Shown in pieces: positions 8,179 to 16,132 of a stretch of DNA of 64,000 bases. A program made the translations under genes and the position numbers. The stretch's first letter is position 1. Every line of letters begins with the position of its first letter. The notes beneath the pieces are model-generated. The model had not been told where the DNA came from and did no database searches. It was given only the letters and a program-made list of their open reading frames with translations. Source of the DNA: Streptomyces sp. NBC_01669 (GTDB lineage Bacteria; Actinomycetota; Actinomycetes; Streptomycetales; Streptomycetaceae); contig NZ_JAPEQG010000002.1 in assembly GCF_026339735.1 (NCBI RefSeq), positions 62,001 through 126,000 on the forward strand, in the 5' to 3' direction.

Positions 8179-9588
8179 ATGAGCCACAGCGAAGATCCCT
8201 ACGACATCGTCGTCTTCGGAGCCGGCAGCGCCGGGTACGCCGCCGCGCTACGCGGGGCGCAGCTCGGACTCACCGTCGCCCTGGTCGAGCGCTACAAGCT
8301 CGGGGGAACCTGCCTGCACAACGGCTGCATCCCCACCAAGGCCATCCTGCATGCGGCAGAACTGGCCGACCAAGCACGCCAGGCCGGCGACGTGGGAGTG
8401 CGCGCATCCTTCCAAGGCATCGATATGGACGCCCTGCACGCGTACAAAAACAAGGTCGTCTCAGGCCTCTGCAACGGGCTCACCGGCCTCGTCGCCGCAC
8501 GCGGCATCACCTACGTGGAAGGAGAAGGCCGGCTGTCGTCGGCAACCTCCGTCGACGTCGGGAACCGTCGGCTCACGGGCCATCATATCGTGCTCGCCAC
8601 AGGATCTGTGCCGAGATCCCTGCCCGGACTGGAGATCGACGGCCATCGGGTGATCTCGTCGGACCACGCCCTCACCCTCGACCGCGTCCCCAAGTCAGTG
8701 ATCGTGCTCGGTGGCGGCGTGATCGGGGTCGAGTTCGCTTCCGCGTGGGCGTCCTTCGGGGCCAAGGTCGCGGTCGTCGAGGCCCTGCCCCGTCTCGTGC
8801 CCGCCGAGGACGAGGACATCTCCAGTCGACTGGAGGCAGAGTTCCTGAGCCGGGGGATTGGCCTCCACCTCGGAGTGTCCTTCGCTGGCAGCGAGTACAC
8901 ACGCGACGGCATCCGCGTCCGCCTGGCGGACGGCACCGCGCTCGAAGCGGACCTGCTGCTGGTGGCCGTCGGACGAGGCCCTGTTTCCCAGGGCTTGGGC
9001 TACGAGGAGGCTGGTATCGCCATGCAGCGAGGGCACGTGCTGGTCGACGAGTACATGCGTACCAACGTGCCCACTGTCTCCGCCATCGGAGACTTGGTCC
9101 CAACCCTGCAGCTCGCGCACGTCGGCTTCGCCGAAGGAATCCTCGTCGCCGACCGCTTGGCGGGGAAGACGCCCGTGGCCATCGACTACGACGGGGTCCC
9201 GCGGGTCACGTTCTCCCGCCCCGAGATCGCGTCGGTCGGTCTGACAGAGGCCAAGGCCAAGCAGGCCTACGGCACCGGGAACATCGACTCCGTCGTCTAC
9301 GACCTCGCGAACAACGCCCGCAGCCGGACGCTGCGGACAGAGGGCCACGCCAAGGTCGTCCGGAGGAAGGACGGAGCGGTCGTCGGCATCCACATGACCG
9401 GCGACCGGATGAGCGAGCAGATCGGGGAAGCGCAGCTCATCTACAACTGGGAGGCGCTCCCCCAGGACGTCGCCGGCTTCATCCACGCCTACCCGACCCA
9501 GGGCGAAGCGCTCGGCGAGGCAAGTCTCGCGCTGACCGGAAAGCCGTTGCACCTGCAGACCGCACAGCACGACAGCATCGCCCAGTAG
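8179..9588 (+). CDS. Dihydrolipoamide-dehydrogenase-like flavoprotein disulfide reductase
   Basis: A 469-residue class I pyridine nucleotide-disulfide oxidoreductase. It has an N-terminal FAD-binding motif (VVFGAGSAGYAAALRGAQLG), the redox-active disulfide GGTCLHNGCIPTK (Cys45 and Cys50), the NAD-binding motif VIVLGGGVIGVEFASAW, the second FAD motif SAIGDL, and a C-terminal dimer domain. Dihydrolipoamide dehydrogenases end in an HPTxxE catalytic pair supplied by the partner subunit. Here the segment reads HAYPTQGEAL, so Tyr438 stands where the catalytic His is expected, while Glu443 is kept. Lipoamide turnover may therefore be poor, and another electron acceptor is possible. The ATG at 8179 follows GAAGGA. 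No E1 or E2 subunit gene is nearby; the context (TetR, zinc finger, FUSC permease) points to a stress or resistance role. Confidence 0.9.
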   Translation: MSHSEDPYDIVVFGAGSAGYAAALRGAQLGLTVALVERYKLGGTCLHNGCIPTKAILHAAELADQARQAGDVGVRASFQGIDMDALHAYKNKVVSGLCNGLTGLVAARGITYVEGEGRLSSATSVDVGNRRLTGHHIVLATGSVPRSLPGLEIDGHRVISSDHALTLDRVPKSVIVLGGGVIGVEFASAWASFGAKVAVVEALPRLVPAEDEDISSRLEAEFLSRGIGLHLGVSFAGSEYTRDGIRVRLADGTALEADLLLVAVGRGPVSQGLGYEEAGIAMQRGHVLVDEYMRTNVPTVSAIGDLVPTLQLAHVGFAEGILVADRLAGKTPVAIDYDGVPRVTFSRPEIASVGLTEAKAKQAYGTGNIDSVVYDLANNARSRTLRTEGHAKVVRRKDGAVVGIHMTGDRMSEQIGEAQLIYNWEALPQDVAGFIHAYPTQGEALGEASLALTGKPLHLQTAQHDSIAQ

Positions 9589-9749
9589 GCGCGATGCGCA
9601 GCGGTGAAGCCTGCCACCGGCATCTGAGCGGGGGCTGACCCCTGGAAGCCCTCCGACACCCTCAGCTGTCCCGTATGGTGCGGCTCCGCCGAACAGAGGC
9701 GTCGCACGGGCCGGGGGCGCAATCGGAACAGGAGAGAGAAGAATGCACC

Positions 9750-10526
9750 ATGCCGTACCGAAACCGGGTCACGCCCGGCGGAGACATCGTGGCCGCCAGC
9801 CTGCACGGAGCCTGGACGGGCAACCGTGGACCCCTGCACACGGGGACGGATGTCGTGCGCCCGTACCGCGGTAAGGGCTGGGTCATCTGCGCCCTCGAGT
9901 TCAACGACCGGTATGAGCCCCAGTGGGTGCCCGGTCGGCTGACGTGGCTGTTCTTCCACGGCGAGGCGGTGGCGCTGGCCGCCGGGCACCGGCCCTGCTC
10001 GGAGTGCCGCCACGGCGACTACACGGCCTACCGGCAGGCCTGGGCCGCCGGCCTTGAGACCAGCAGGCCTTCTGCCCAGCTGATCAACAGCCAGCCCGGT
10101 CGCAAGCGGCAGAGGAGGCAGTACATGACGAGCGCCGAAGAAGACCCTCCCTCCACCCTCCATGACGGACCCGTACGAGGGCAGCATGACGAGCTCGTCG
10201 CGAGACTCACCCGTGAGGTGGAGACCCTTGCCGAAGAGATCGCGGCAAAGGAGAGGCAAGCCCTGGACCTCCGCGCGGACTGCGCCCTGGACGCGGCTGA
10301 CGCCAGTGCCGCCGACGAAGCGGTCCGAAGAGCGCTCGCCGAGGCCGAAAACGCGCAACGCCTGAGAGAGCAGAAGCTCGTAACGCTCGCGATCCTCCGC
10401 GAGGGCACATTCGGTGTCTGCGGCAGCTGCGGAGCAGACATCGATCCCGAACGAATGACCGCGCTGCCGCACACACGGCTGTGCGTGCGATGCAAGCAGG
10501 CGCACGAGCCCAGCCCACACTCTTAG
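9750..10526 (+). CDS. Fusion of a conserved small-protein domain with a DksA/TraR-type zinc finger
   Basis: A 258-residue protein with two unrelated halves. Residues 1-110 (MPYRNRVTPGGDIVAASLHG, WTGNRGPLH, RLTWLFFHGEAVALAAGHRP, CSECRHGDY) resemble a conserved actinobacterial family of unknown function that is normally longer. Residues 126-258 form a charged coiled coil followed by a C4 zinc finger (FGVCGSCGADIDPERMTALP, LCVRC), typical of DksA/TraR-type proteins that act on RNA polymerase. Inside the gene, AGGAGG at 10113 stands six bases before an in-frame ATG at 10125 (MTSAEEDPPST). The zinc-finger half may thus also be made alone, and the fusion probably arose when the upstream gene lost its end. 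The gene lies between the flavoprotein and FUSC genes on the same strand. Confidence 0.78.
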   Translation: MPYRNRVTPGGDIVAASLHGAWTGNRGPLHTGTDVVRPYRGKGWVICALEFNDRYEPQWVPGRLTWLFFHGEAVALAAGHRPCSECRHGDYTAYRQAWAAGLETSRPSAQLINSQPGRKRQRRQYMTSAEEDPPSTLHDGPVRGQHDELVARLTREVETLAEEIAAKERQALDLRADCALDAADASAADEAVRRALAEAENAQRLREQKLVTLAILREGTFGVCGSCGADIDPERMTALPHTRLCVRCKQAHEPSPHS

Positions 10527-10613
10527 CCGCGATCTGCCCGCCCCTCCGATCCACCCCACCGGCCAGAACCCCTCAGCGCCGGCACTCCGTTCTCGCCCTG
10601 GGAGGCGTCCGTC

Positions 10614-12968
10614 GTGAAAATCATGCAGTTCCTGCAGCAACGAGACGCAGGCTTCACCGCGCTCCGCAGGTCCGCCAGAGCTGCCGTCGTCGCGCCGGGG
10701 CTTTTCGCGATCACCACAGCGATCACCGACCACGCCACCATGCCTCTCTTCGCAGCCTTCGGCTCGATCGCCATGCTGCTGTTCGTCGAGTTCGGCGGCC
10801 CCATGCGGGAGCGGCTCATCGCACAGACCGCTTTGATCGCGGCCGGCGCGGCACTGATCTCCCTCGGTACACTCACATCGCAAGAGACATGGCTCGCCAC
10901 ACTGGCAACAGCCGTCGTCAGCTTCCTCGTGCTGTTCTCCGGCGCGGTCAGCTCCACGCTCGCCACCGCCACCACAACCCTGCTCATCAGTTTCATCCTG
11001 GCCGCAACCCTGCCCGGCCCCGTCCAGGCAATACCAGACAGGCTCGCTGGCTGGGCCATGGCCGGCGCCACGTCCCTCGCGGCCATTCGGTTCCTGTGGC
11101 CCACACCGACGAGAGAGCCGTTGAGGAACGCCACCGCACAAGCCTGCAACGCCATGGTGGCGCGCCTCAGGATCGAGGCCGACTGCATGCTCGGCGGCTT
11201 CGAACCCGCGGACAAGGCGGCACTCGAGACGATCGTCCCCTCGGCCCAGACAGCGGTCAAAACACTACGGACCTCGTTCTACGCAACGCCCTACCGGCCA
11301 ACAGGACTGACAACGTCCACCCGCATCCTCATCCGCCTCGTCGACGAAGTCCTCTGGCTGGAGACAATCCTCGACCGAGTACCGCTCACAGAGAAGACAG
11401 GAGCCGCCGACGCAGAGGTTTGCGAGCTCAAAGAAGCCGCCGCCGACCTGCTCGAGACCAGTGCCGAACTCCTGGCAGCGACCGACCACCGGGCACTCGA
11501 CGAGCTGGACGCGGCCGCGAAACGCCTCGCACAGGCGCGCTCCGCGATGGAGTACGCGGCCGTGTCGGCGCGACTGACGGATACCGACAGCACCGCCACA
11601 GACCCGGCCCGCAACCACACCGAACGCGAGACCGCCGCGAGCCAGTTCGTCAGCTCGCTCGAACCAAGCTTCCGCGCCCAGGAGATGAGTTTCGCAGTCT
11701 CCGCCATCGCGGCCAACATCGGGCTTGTCGTCCAGGCCCGTCAACGCACCCTGTGGCAGCGGCTCACCGGCCAGCACCCCGAACGTGTGCGCTCCACCCT
11801 GGCCTCAGCCCAGGAGCGGGCCAAGTCGCACGCCGAGCGCCACTCCGTGTGGCTCCACAACAGCGTGCGAGGAGCGATCTCCCTCGGGCTGGCGGTGCTC
11901 GTAGCCGATCTGGCCGGAGTGCAACACAGCTTCTGGGTCGCCTTCGGCACTATGGCCGTCCTGCGTTCCAGCGTCCTCCTAACAGGGCAGAGCTCCCTGC
12001 GCGCGATCGCAGGCACCACCGCCGGCATCGTCATTGGCGGCACGCTGGTCTACCTCGTCGGCACGAACACCGCGCTCCTGTGGGCCCTGCTCCCCGCCGC
12101 CGTACTGTTCACAGGCCTCGCACCGGCGACGATCTCGTTCGCCGCCGGGCAAGCAGGCTTCACGATCTCAATCCTCATCCTGTTCAACATCCTTGAGCCC
12201 ACTGGATGGACGGTCGGCCTGGTGCGCATCGAGGACGTCGCCATCGGCTGCGCAGTGAGCGTGCTGATAGGACTCCTGTTCTGGCCCCGGGGCGCCGGGT
12301 CAGCCCTCGGCCTGGCCACAGCGGAGGCCTTCGCCGAAAGCATCCGCTATCTGCGCAGCGCGATCGGATACGGCGTGACACGCTGCGACACGCTCATCCC
12401 CACGAGCCCTGTGCCAGAAGACGAGCGCTCCCGTGCGGCCGCGGCTGCTCGCCGACTGGATGACGCCTTCCGCGGATTCCTCGCCGAACGCGGCACGAAA
12501 CATGTGCCCCTGTCCGATGCCACCGCGCTGATCACAGCCGTCGCCGTGCTGCGCCTGACCGCAGACGCGGTGCTCGACCTGTGGAGTCGTGACCGGGGAA
12601 CACCCGCCGGCGACAGGACCGCGGCGCGCACAGAGATCGACCAGGCCGGCACCGCACTTGCCACCTGGTACGAGAAGACAGCGAACGCCCTATCCGGATT
12701 TGGGGAAGCGCCCAACTATGCCGACCAGGATCCAGCAGCCGGAGCGCGGCTCATCCATGCCGTGGAGCGAGACCTCAACGACGGCGAAGGCCGATGGTCC
12801 TCCACCGCCATCCGCGTCGTATGGACCGCCGACCACATCGAAGCCGCCCGCAGGCTCGAGTCGGACGTACTGAAGCCAGCCCAAGCCGTGGCAAGGCTCC
12901 AACGCGACCACAATGCGCGTACGAGCCTCTTCCGTCGGACACAACCGCCTCATACTCCCCGACGCTGA
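10614..12968 (+). CDS. FUSC-family membrane permease, possible aromatic compound exporter
   Basis: A 784-residue inner-membrane protein with the two-module FUSC layout. The first cluster of membrane helices is at about 25-165 (AVVAPGLFAITTAITDHATM, ALIAAGAALISLGTL, VVSFLVLFSG). A long soluble helical region covers about 170-410, and a second cluster lies at about 415-560 (LGLAVLVADLAGVQHSFWVA, AGTTAGIVIGGTLVYLVG). A soluble C-terminal domain follows. Proteins of this type export aromatic acids or related compounds, but the substrate here is unknown. The GTG at 10614 is preceded by GGGAGG. Being 88 bases after the zinc-finger gene on the same strand, it may be the last gene of the TetR-controlled group. 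Confidence 0.85.
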   Translation: MKIMQFLQQRDAGFTALRRSARAAVVAPGLFAITTAITDHATMPLFAAFGSIAMLLFVEFGGPMRERLIAQTALIAAGAALISLGTLTSQETWLATLATAVVSFLVLFSGAVSSTLATATTTLLISFILAATLPGPVQAIPDRLAGWAMAGATSLAAIRFLWPTPTREPLRNATAQACNAMVARLRIEADCMLGGFEPADKAALETIVPSAQTAVKTLRTSFYATPYRPTGLTTSTRILIRLVDEVLWLETILDRVPLTEKTGAADAEVCELKEAAADLLETSAELLAATDHRALDELDAAAKRLAQARSAMEYAAVSARLTDTDSTATDPARNHTERETAASQFVSSLEPSFRAQEMSFAVSAIAANIGLVVQARQRTLWQRLTGQHPERVRSTLASAQERAKSHAERHSVWLHNSVRGAISLGLAVLVADLAGVQHSFWVAFGTMAVLRSSVLLTGQSSLRAIAGTTAGIVIGGTLVYLVGTNTALLWALLPAAVLFTGLAPATISFAAGQAGFTISILILFNILEPTGWTVGLVRIEDVAIGCAVSVLIGLLFWPRGAGSALGLATAEAFAESIRYLRSAIGYGVTRCDTLIPTSPVPEDERSRAAAAARRLDDAFRGFLAERGTKHVPLSDATALITAVAVLRLTADAVLDLWSRDRGTPAGDRTAARTEIDQAGTALATWYEKTANALSGFGEAPNYADQDPAAGARLIHAVERDLNDGEGRWSSTAIRVVWTADHIEAARRLESDVLKPAQAVARLQRDHNARTSLFRRTQPPHTPRR

Positions 12969-12989
12969 GCCACGATCCTCGCGAAGACA

Positions 12990-13430
12990 TCATCCGGTCG
13001 ACGTCGCCGGATGACTCAGAGCCGCCCACCAAACAAGCGGTCGGGGCAGCACGCCGATGGTGGTGAAGTCGCCGCGCTGGCGGGCGGTTTCGGCGATGAT
13101 GTAGGCGTCGCGGGCGTCGGTCTTGGCCTCGCCCCGATAGGCCCCGGACATGCGGTTGACGGTGCGGCCGGGCACGTAGACGGCTTGCTGCCCGTGGGCC
13201 GCGAGCAGTGCCAGCAGAAGTGTCGGGGTAGTGCCGGAGATGTCCACCGCCCAGTGGACCTCGTCCGCGAGGTCGAGGATCTCGCCGATTGCGGTCAGGA
13301 TCGCCGACTCGTCATTGTCGATCTTCTTGGACCACAGCGTCGCTCCGGTCTCGTCCACCACTGCTCCCCAGTGGTGGCCCTTGCCTGCGTCGATGCCGGC
13401 CCATAACCGGCCCTGCCTGCTGATGTCCAC
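12990..13430 (-). pseudogene. IS110-family transposase, N-terminal part only
   Basis: The reading frame opens with VDISRQGRLWAGIDAGKGHH, the start of the DEDD (RuvC-like) domain of IS110 transposases; the first Asp is in GIDAGK. It continues through IDNDESAILTAIGEIL, AHGQQAVYVPGRTVNRMSG and AYRGEAKTDARDAYIIAETA, keeping KTDARDA with its two Asp residues. After about residue 135 (GDFTTI) the sequence becomes unrelated and stops at 147; intact proteins are about 400 residues and carry a C-terminal Ser domain. The GTG at 13430 follows AGGAGC. The right part of the element has been lost. Confidence 0.82.
12991..13013. terminator. Hairpin after FUSC gene, possible terminator
   Basis: CATCCGG and CCGGATG pair across a 9-base loop, 22 bases after the FUSC stop codon. 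No T-run follows, which is common in Streptomyces. Confidence 0.45.
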
Positions 13431-13637
13431 GCTTGCTCCTCGTGCCGTGAGGCTCGCTCGTCGGCCCGAGGAACACCCCGCCATCAGCTCCGTAAACAGC
13501 GACAAGATCGCGGATCTCAATCAGCAGCCAGGGTGCCCCGAAGGGCCGGGCGGCCACCCCTGGCGAGCCACTGAAGACAGCTTCGCGTAAGCCACACCCG
13601 GCCCTCCCGGGCCATCCAACAACTTACGGATCTTCGC
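13431..13637 (-). other. 5' noncoding flank of IS110 fragment
   Basis: About 200 bases upstream of the IS110 start. In IS110-group elements the noncoding end next to the transposase start can encode the bridge RNA that guides target choice. GC-rich self-complementary stretches (for example GGGTGCCCCGAAGGGCCGGG) would allow structure, but I cannot show that an RNA is made. Confidence 0.3.
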
Positions 13638-13912
13638 GTGCTTGTCTATCCGTCGTCGATGGATCTGTCCAGCCGCACCCTGCGGCTCCTGACCGGGCAA
13701 CTGACCGCCAGGCGGAAGAAGCTCGGGACGCGGTGGCGGCGACTGCCGGTCGACCGGCAGGCCCTCCTGGCCCTGGCCCACCTGCGGTGCGGTGACACCT
13801 ATGCCCAGCTCGCCGCGGGGTTCGGCATCGGAATCGCGACCGTGTTTCGCTACATACGCGAAGCCGTCGATGTCCTGTCCACCCTCGCCCCGACACTCGC
13901 CGAGGCCCTCTC
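13638..13912 (+). pseudogene. IS5-family transposase, 5' half (split by IS3-type element)
   Basis: MLVYPSSMDLSSRTLRLLTG opens the helix-turn-helix domain of an IS5-type transposase (LALAHLRCGDTYAQLAAGFG, IGIATVFRYIREAVDVL). The frame is cut after LAPTLAEAL by the terminal repeat of the IS3-type element at 13913. The catalytic half resumes at 15486. Confidence 0.85.
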
Positions 13913-13983
13913 TGTCAAAGTAGATCGAGTCAGGCATACTGGATGATTCATTGAGTCGAGGGCGGAGAAGGAGTAGTGCCCGG

Positions 13984-14397
13984 GTGGCCAGCACGAATGA
14001 CCACGGGACCCCTGATCCGCAGGTAGAAGCCCGTTCGACCGGTCCGCGCCGGTATACCGCGGAGTACAAGGCGAGGATCCTCGCGGAGTACGAGACGTTG
14101 GACAAGAAGGGCAAGGGCGCTCTGCTGCGGCGGGAGGGTCTGTACTCGTCGTTGATCACGACGTGGCGGCAGCAGCGGGACAAGGGCGCCCTGGACGGGC
14201 TCGCCGCGTCGGCCGGACGGCCGAAGGCGGACCCGAGGGACAAGGAGATCGCGAAGCTGAAGGCGGAGAAGGCCCGCCTGGAAGCCGACCTCGCGAAGGC
14301 CCGCACCGTCATCGAGGTCCAGGGAAAACTCTCCGCGCTGCTCGACCAGTTCGCCACGGACAGCGCCCCGAACAGGAACGGCGAGAAGAACCAGTGA
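13984..14397 (+). CDS. IS3-family orfA
   Basis: A 137-residue DNA-binding subunit. The helix-turn-helix region (RRYTAEYKARILAEYETLDK, GALLRREGLYSSLITTWRQQ) is followed by a charged helix (AKLKAEKARLEADLAKARTV). The GTG at 13984 is chosen because GAAGGAG lies about ten bases upstream; a TTG at 13951 would add eleven residues. The stop codon overlaps the start of orfB (GTGA), so translation of the two is coupled rather than linked by a long frameshift region. Confidence 0.88.
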   Translation: MASTNDHGTPDPQVEARSTGPRRYTAEYKARILAEYETLDKKGKGALLRREGLYSSLITTWRQQRDKGALDGLAASAGRPKADPRDKEIAKLKAEKARLEADLAKARTVIEVQGKLSALLDQFATDSAPNRNGEKNQ

Positions 14398-15455
14398 CCG
14401 GGGCCCAGTTCGCGGCCGTGGCGTTCAACACCGCCCGCAACCAGGCCCTTGAAGAGCTCACCGGGCTGGTCGGACGCGTCCAGGCATGCGCCGCGCTCGG
14501 CGTGAGCCGTGCCACCTACTACCGCCAACACCGCCGAAGCCCCGCCCCGGCCAAGCCGCGGCGGGAACGGCGCCGACACCCCCGCGCTCTCGCACCCGAG
14601 GAGGAGATACGGGTCCTCGATGTGCTCCATTCCCCGGAGTTCGCTGACATGGCGCCCGCCGAGATCTACGCGGTCCTCCTGGACCGGGGTGTCTACCTGT
14701 GCTCGGAGTCGACGATGTACCGGCTCCTGCGACGACATGGCGAGGTCCGTGAACGCCGCCGTCAGGCCGTCCACCCACCCCGGACCGTTCCCGAGCTGGT
14801 CGCCGAGGGCCCGAACCGGGTCTGGAGCTGGGACATCACGAAGCTGAAGGGGCCGGTCAAGGGCGTCTACTACTGCCTCTACACGATCATCGACATCTTC
14901 AGCCGCTACACGGTCGGCTGGATGATCGCCGCCCACGAGAACAAGGACCTCGCCGAGCGGTTCCTGTCCGAGACGATCGCCAAGTACGGCATCGAACCCG
15001 GGCAGTTGACGATCCACTCGGACCGCGGGTCCCCGATGGTCGCGCAGAACGTCGCCCAGATGATGGCCGGTCTCGGCGTCACCAAGTCGCATTCGCGGCC
15101 GAAGACGTCGAACGACAACCCGTACAGCGAGAGCCAGTACAAGACCCTGAAATACCGGCACGACTTTCCCGAGCGTTTCGGATCTCTCGAGGACGCCCGG
15201 GCGTGGTGCACCCAGTTCTTCACCTGGTACAACGAGGAGCATCGGCACTCCGGGATCGGCCTGCACACGCCCTACGACGTGCACTTCGGTCTCGCCGAGC
15301 AGCTCCGCGAGATGCGTGCCGACGTCCTCCAGGCGGTCTACGCGAAGCACCCTGAACGCTTCGTCCGCAAGCCACCAGAGCCCCCGAAGGTCCCCGCAGC
15401 GGCCTGGATCAACCAGCCGGCACCAGACGGCCCACTGATCCCAGCACAGCGTTAG
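14394..15455 (+). CDS. IS3-family orfB transposase
   Basis: A 353-residue DDE transposase. Residues about 20-120 are the HTH_21-like region (RVQACAALGVSRATYYRQHR, ADMAPAEIYAVLLDRGVYLC, STMYRLLRRHGEV). The core has WSWDITKLKGP (first Asp), TIHSDRGSPMVAQ (second Asp) and NPYSESQYKTLKYR (Glu), and ends YNEEHRHSGIGLHTPYDVHF. All catalytic residues are present. The GTG overlaps the orfA stop. Confidence 0.93.
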   Translation: MTGAQFAAVAFNTARNQALEELTGLVGRVQACAALGVSRATYYRQHRRSPAPAKPRRERRRHPRALAPEEEIRVLDVLHSPEFADMAPAEIYAVLLDRGVYLCSESTMYRLLRRHGEVRERRRQAVHPPRTVPELVAEGPNRVWSWDITKLKGPVKGVYYCLYTIIDIFSRYTVGWMIAAHENKDLAERFLSETIAKYGIEPGQLTIHSDRGSPMVAQNVAQMMAGLGVTKSHSRPKTSNDNPYSESQYKTLKYRHDFPERFGSLEDARAWCTQFFTWYNEEHRHSGIGLHTPYDVHFGLAEQLREMRADVLQAVYAKHPERFVRKPPEPPKVPAAAWINQPAPDGPLIPAQR

Positions 15456-15485
15456 AACGATCTACCTGCCTTGATCGCTTTGACA

Positions 15486-15983
15486 GGTTCCGAGGCGATG
15501 AAAACGATCCGCACGAAGGCGTTCGTCATCCTTGACGGCACCCTGCTCCCGATCGACCGCATCGCAGCCCACACCCCGTACTACTCGGGGAAACACAAAC
15601 GCCACGGCATGAACGCGCAAGTCCTCACCGGCCCGTTCGGACGCCTGCTCTGGGCCTCACCCGCCCCGCCCGGCTCGACCCACGACCTCACCGCCGCCCG
15701 ACAGCACGGAATCATCGAAGCCCTCACCGATTCGGGGCTCAAACGCTGGGCGGACAAGGCGTATCAGGGAGCTGGCGGGCCCGTCCGGGTACCGTTCCGA
15801 GGCCGCCGCCTGAAGCGATGGAAGCGCCGCCACAACAGCAGCCACGCCAAGATCCGCTGCCCCGGCGAGCAAGCCATGGCCACCCTCAAGGGCTGGCGCC
15901 TCCTGCGAAAGCTCCGCTGCAGCACCAACCGCATCACCGACATCGTCAAGGCCGTCCTCGTCCCTCACCACACCTCAATCTGA
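15486..15983 (+). pseudogene. IS5-family transposase, 3' half
   Basis: This continues the frame broken at 13912: TGSEAMKTIRTKAFVILDGT, LLPIDRIAAHTPYYSGKHKR, HGMNAQVLTGPFGRLLWASP, STHDLTAARQHGI, ADKAYQGAGG, ending near LRCSTNRITDIVKAVLV. The DDE residues (LDGTL, ADKAYQG and a C-terminal Glu in CPGEQAMATLKGWRLL) are kept. The IS5-type gene therefore seems to have been intact when the IS3-type element entered. Confidence 0.85.
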
Positions 15984-16132
15984 GGTTGGAGAAGGCTCAG
16001 TTTTGTCTCGTATGACGGCGCCGCCCGGTAGGGCGTGCCCCCTTCGGAAACTGCTCGGTCTCGGCTACCGGCCGTCACATCGTCTCCGCAGGGTGCCTGT
16101 GACAACGAAATGGATGCTGGCCCCTGCTCGCC

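Larger units (their letters stand above)
13913..15485 (+). mobile_element. IS3-family element inserted in an IS5-type transposase
   Basis: The ends are TGTCAAAG at 13913 and CTTTGACA at 15478-15485, with further matches inside (GATC and CAGG at equivalent positions). The element carries complete orfA and orfB genes and looks intact. Joining its flanks rebuilds the IS5 transposase (LAEAL to TGSEAMKTIRTKAF). I could not find a clear target duplication. Confidence 0.85.

Noticed and set aside
9489..11141. Minus-strand open frame of 550 codons
   Set aside because: It is antisense to the flavoprotein, zinc-finger and FUSC genes, has no family motifs and mirrors their codon bias.
13521..15350. Minus-strand open frame of 609 codons
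   Set aside because: It runs antisense across the IS3-type orfA and orfB genes and the IS5 half; the translation lacks domains.
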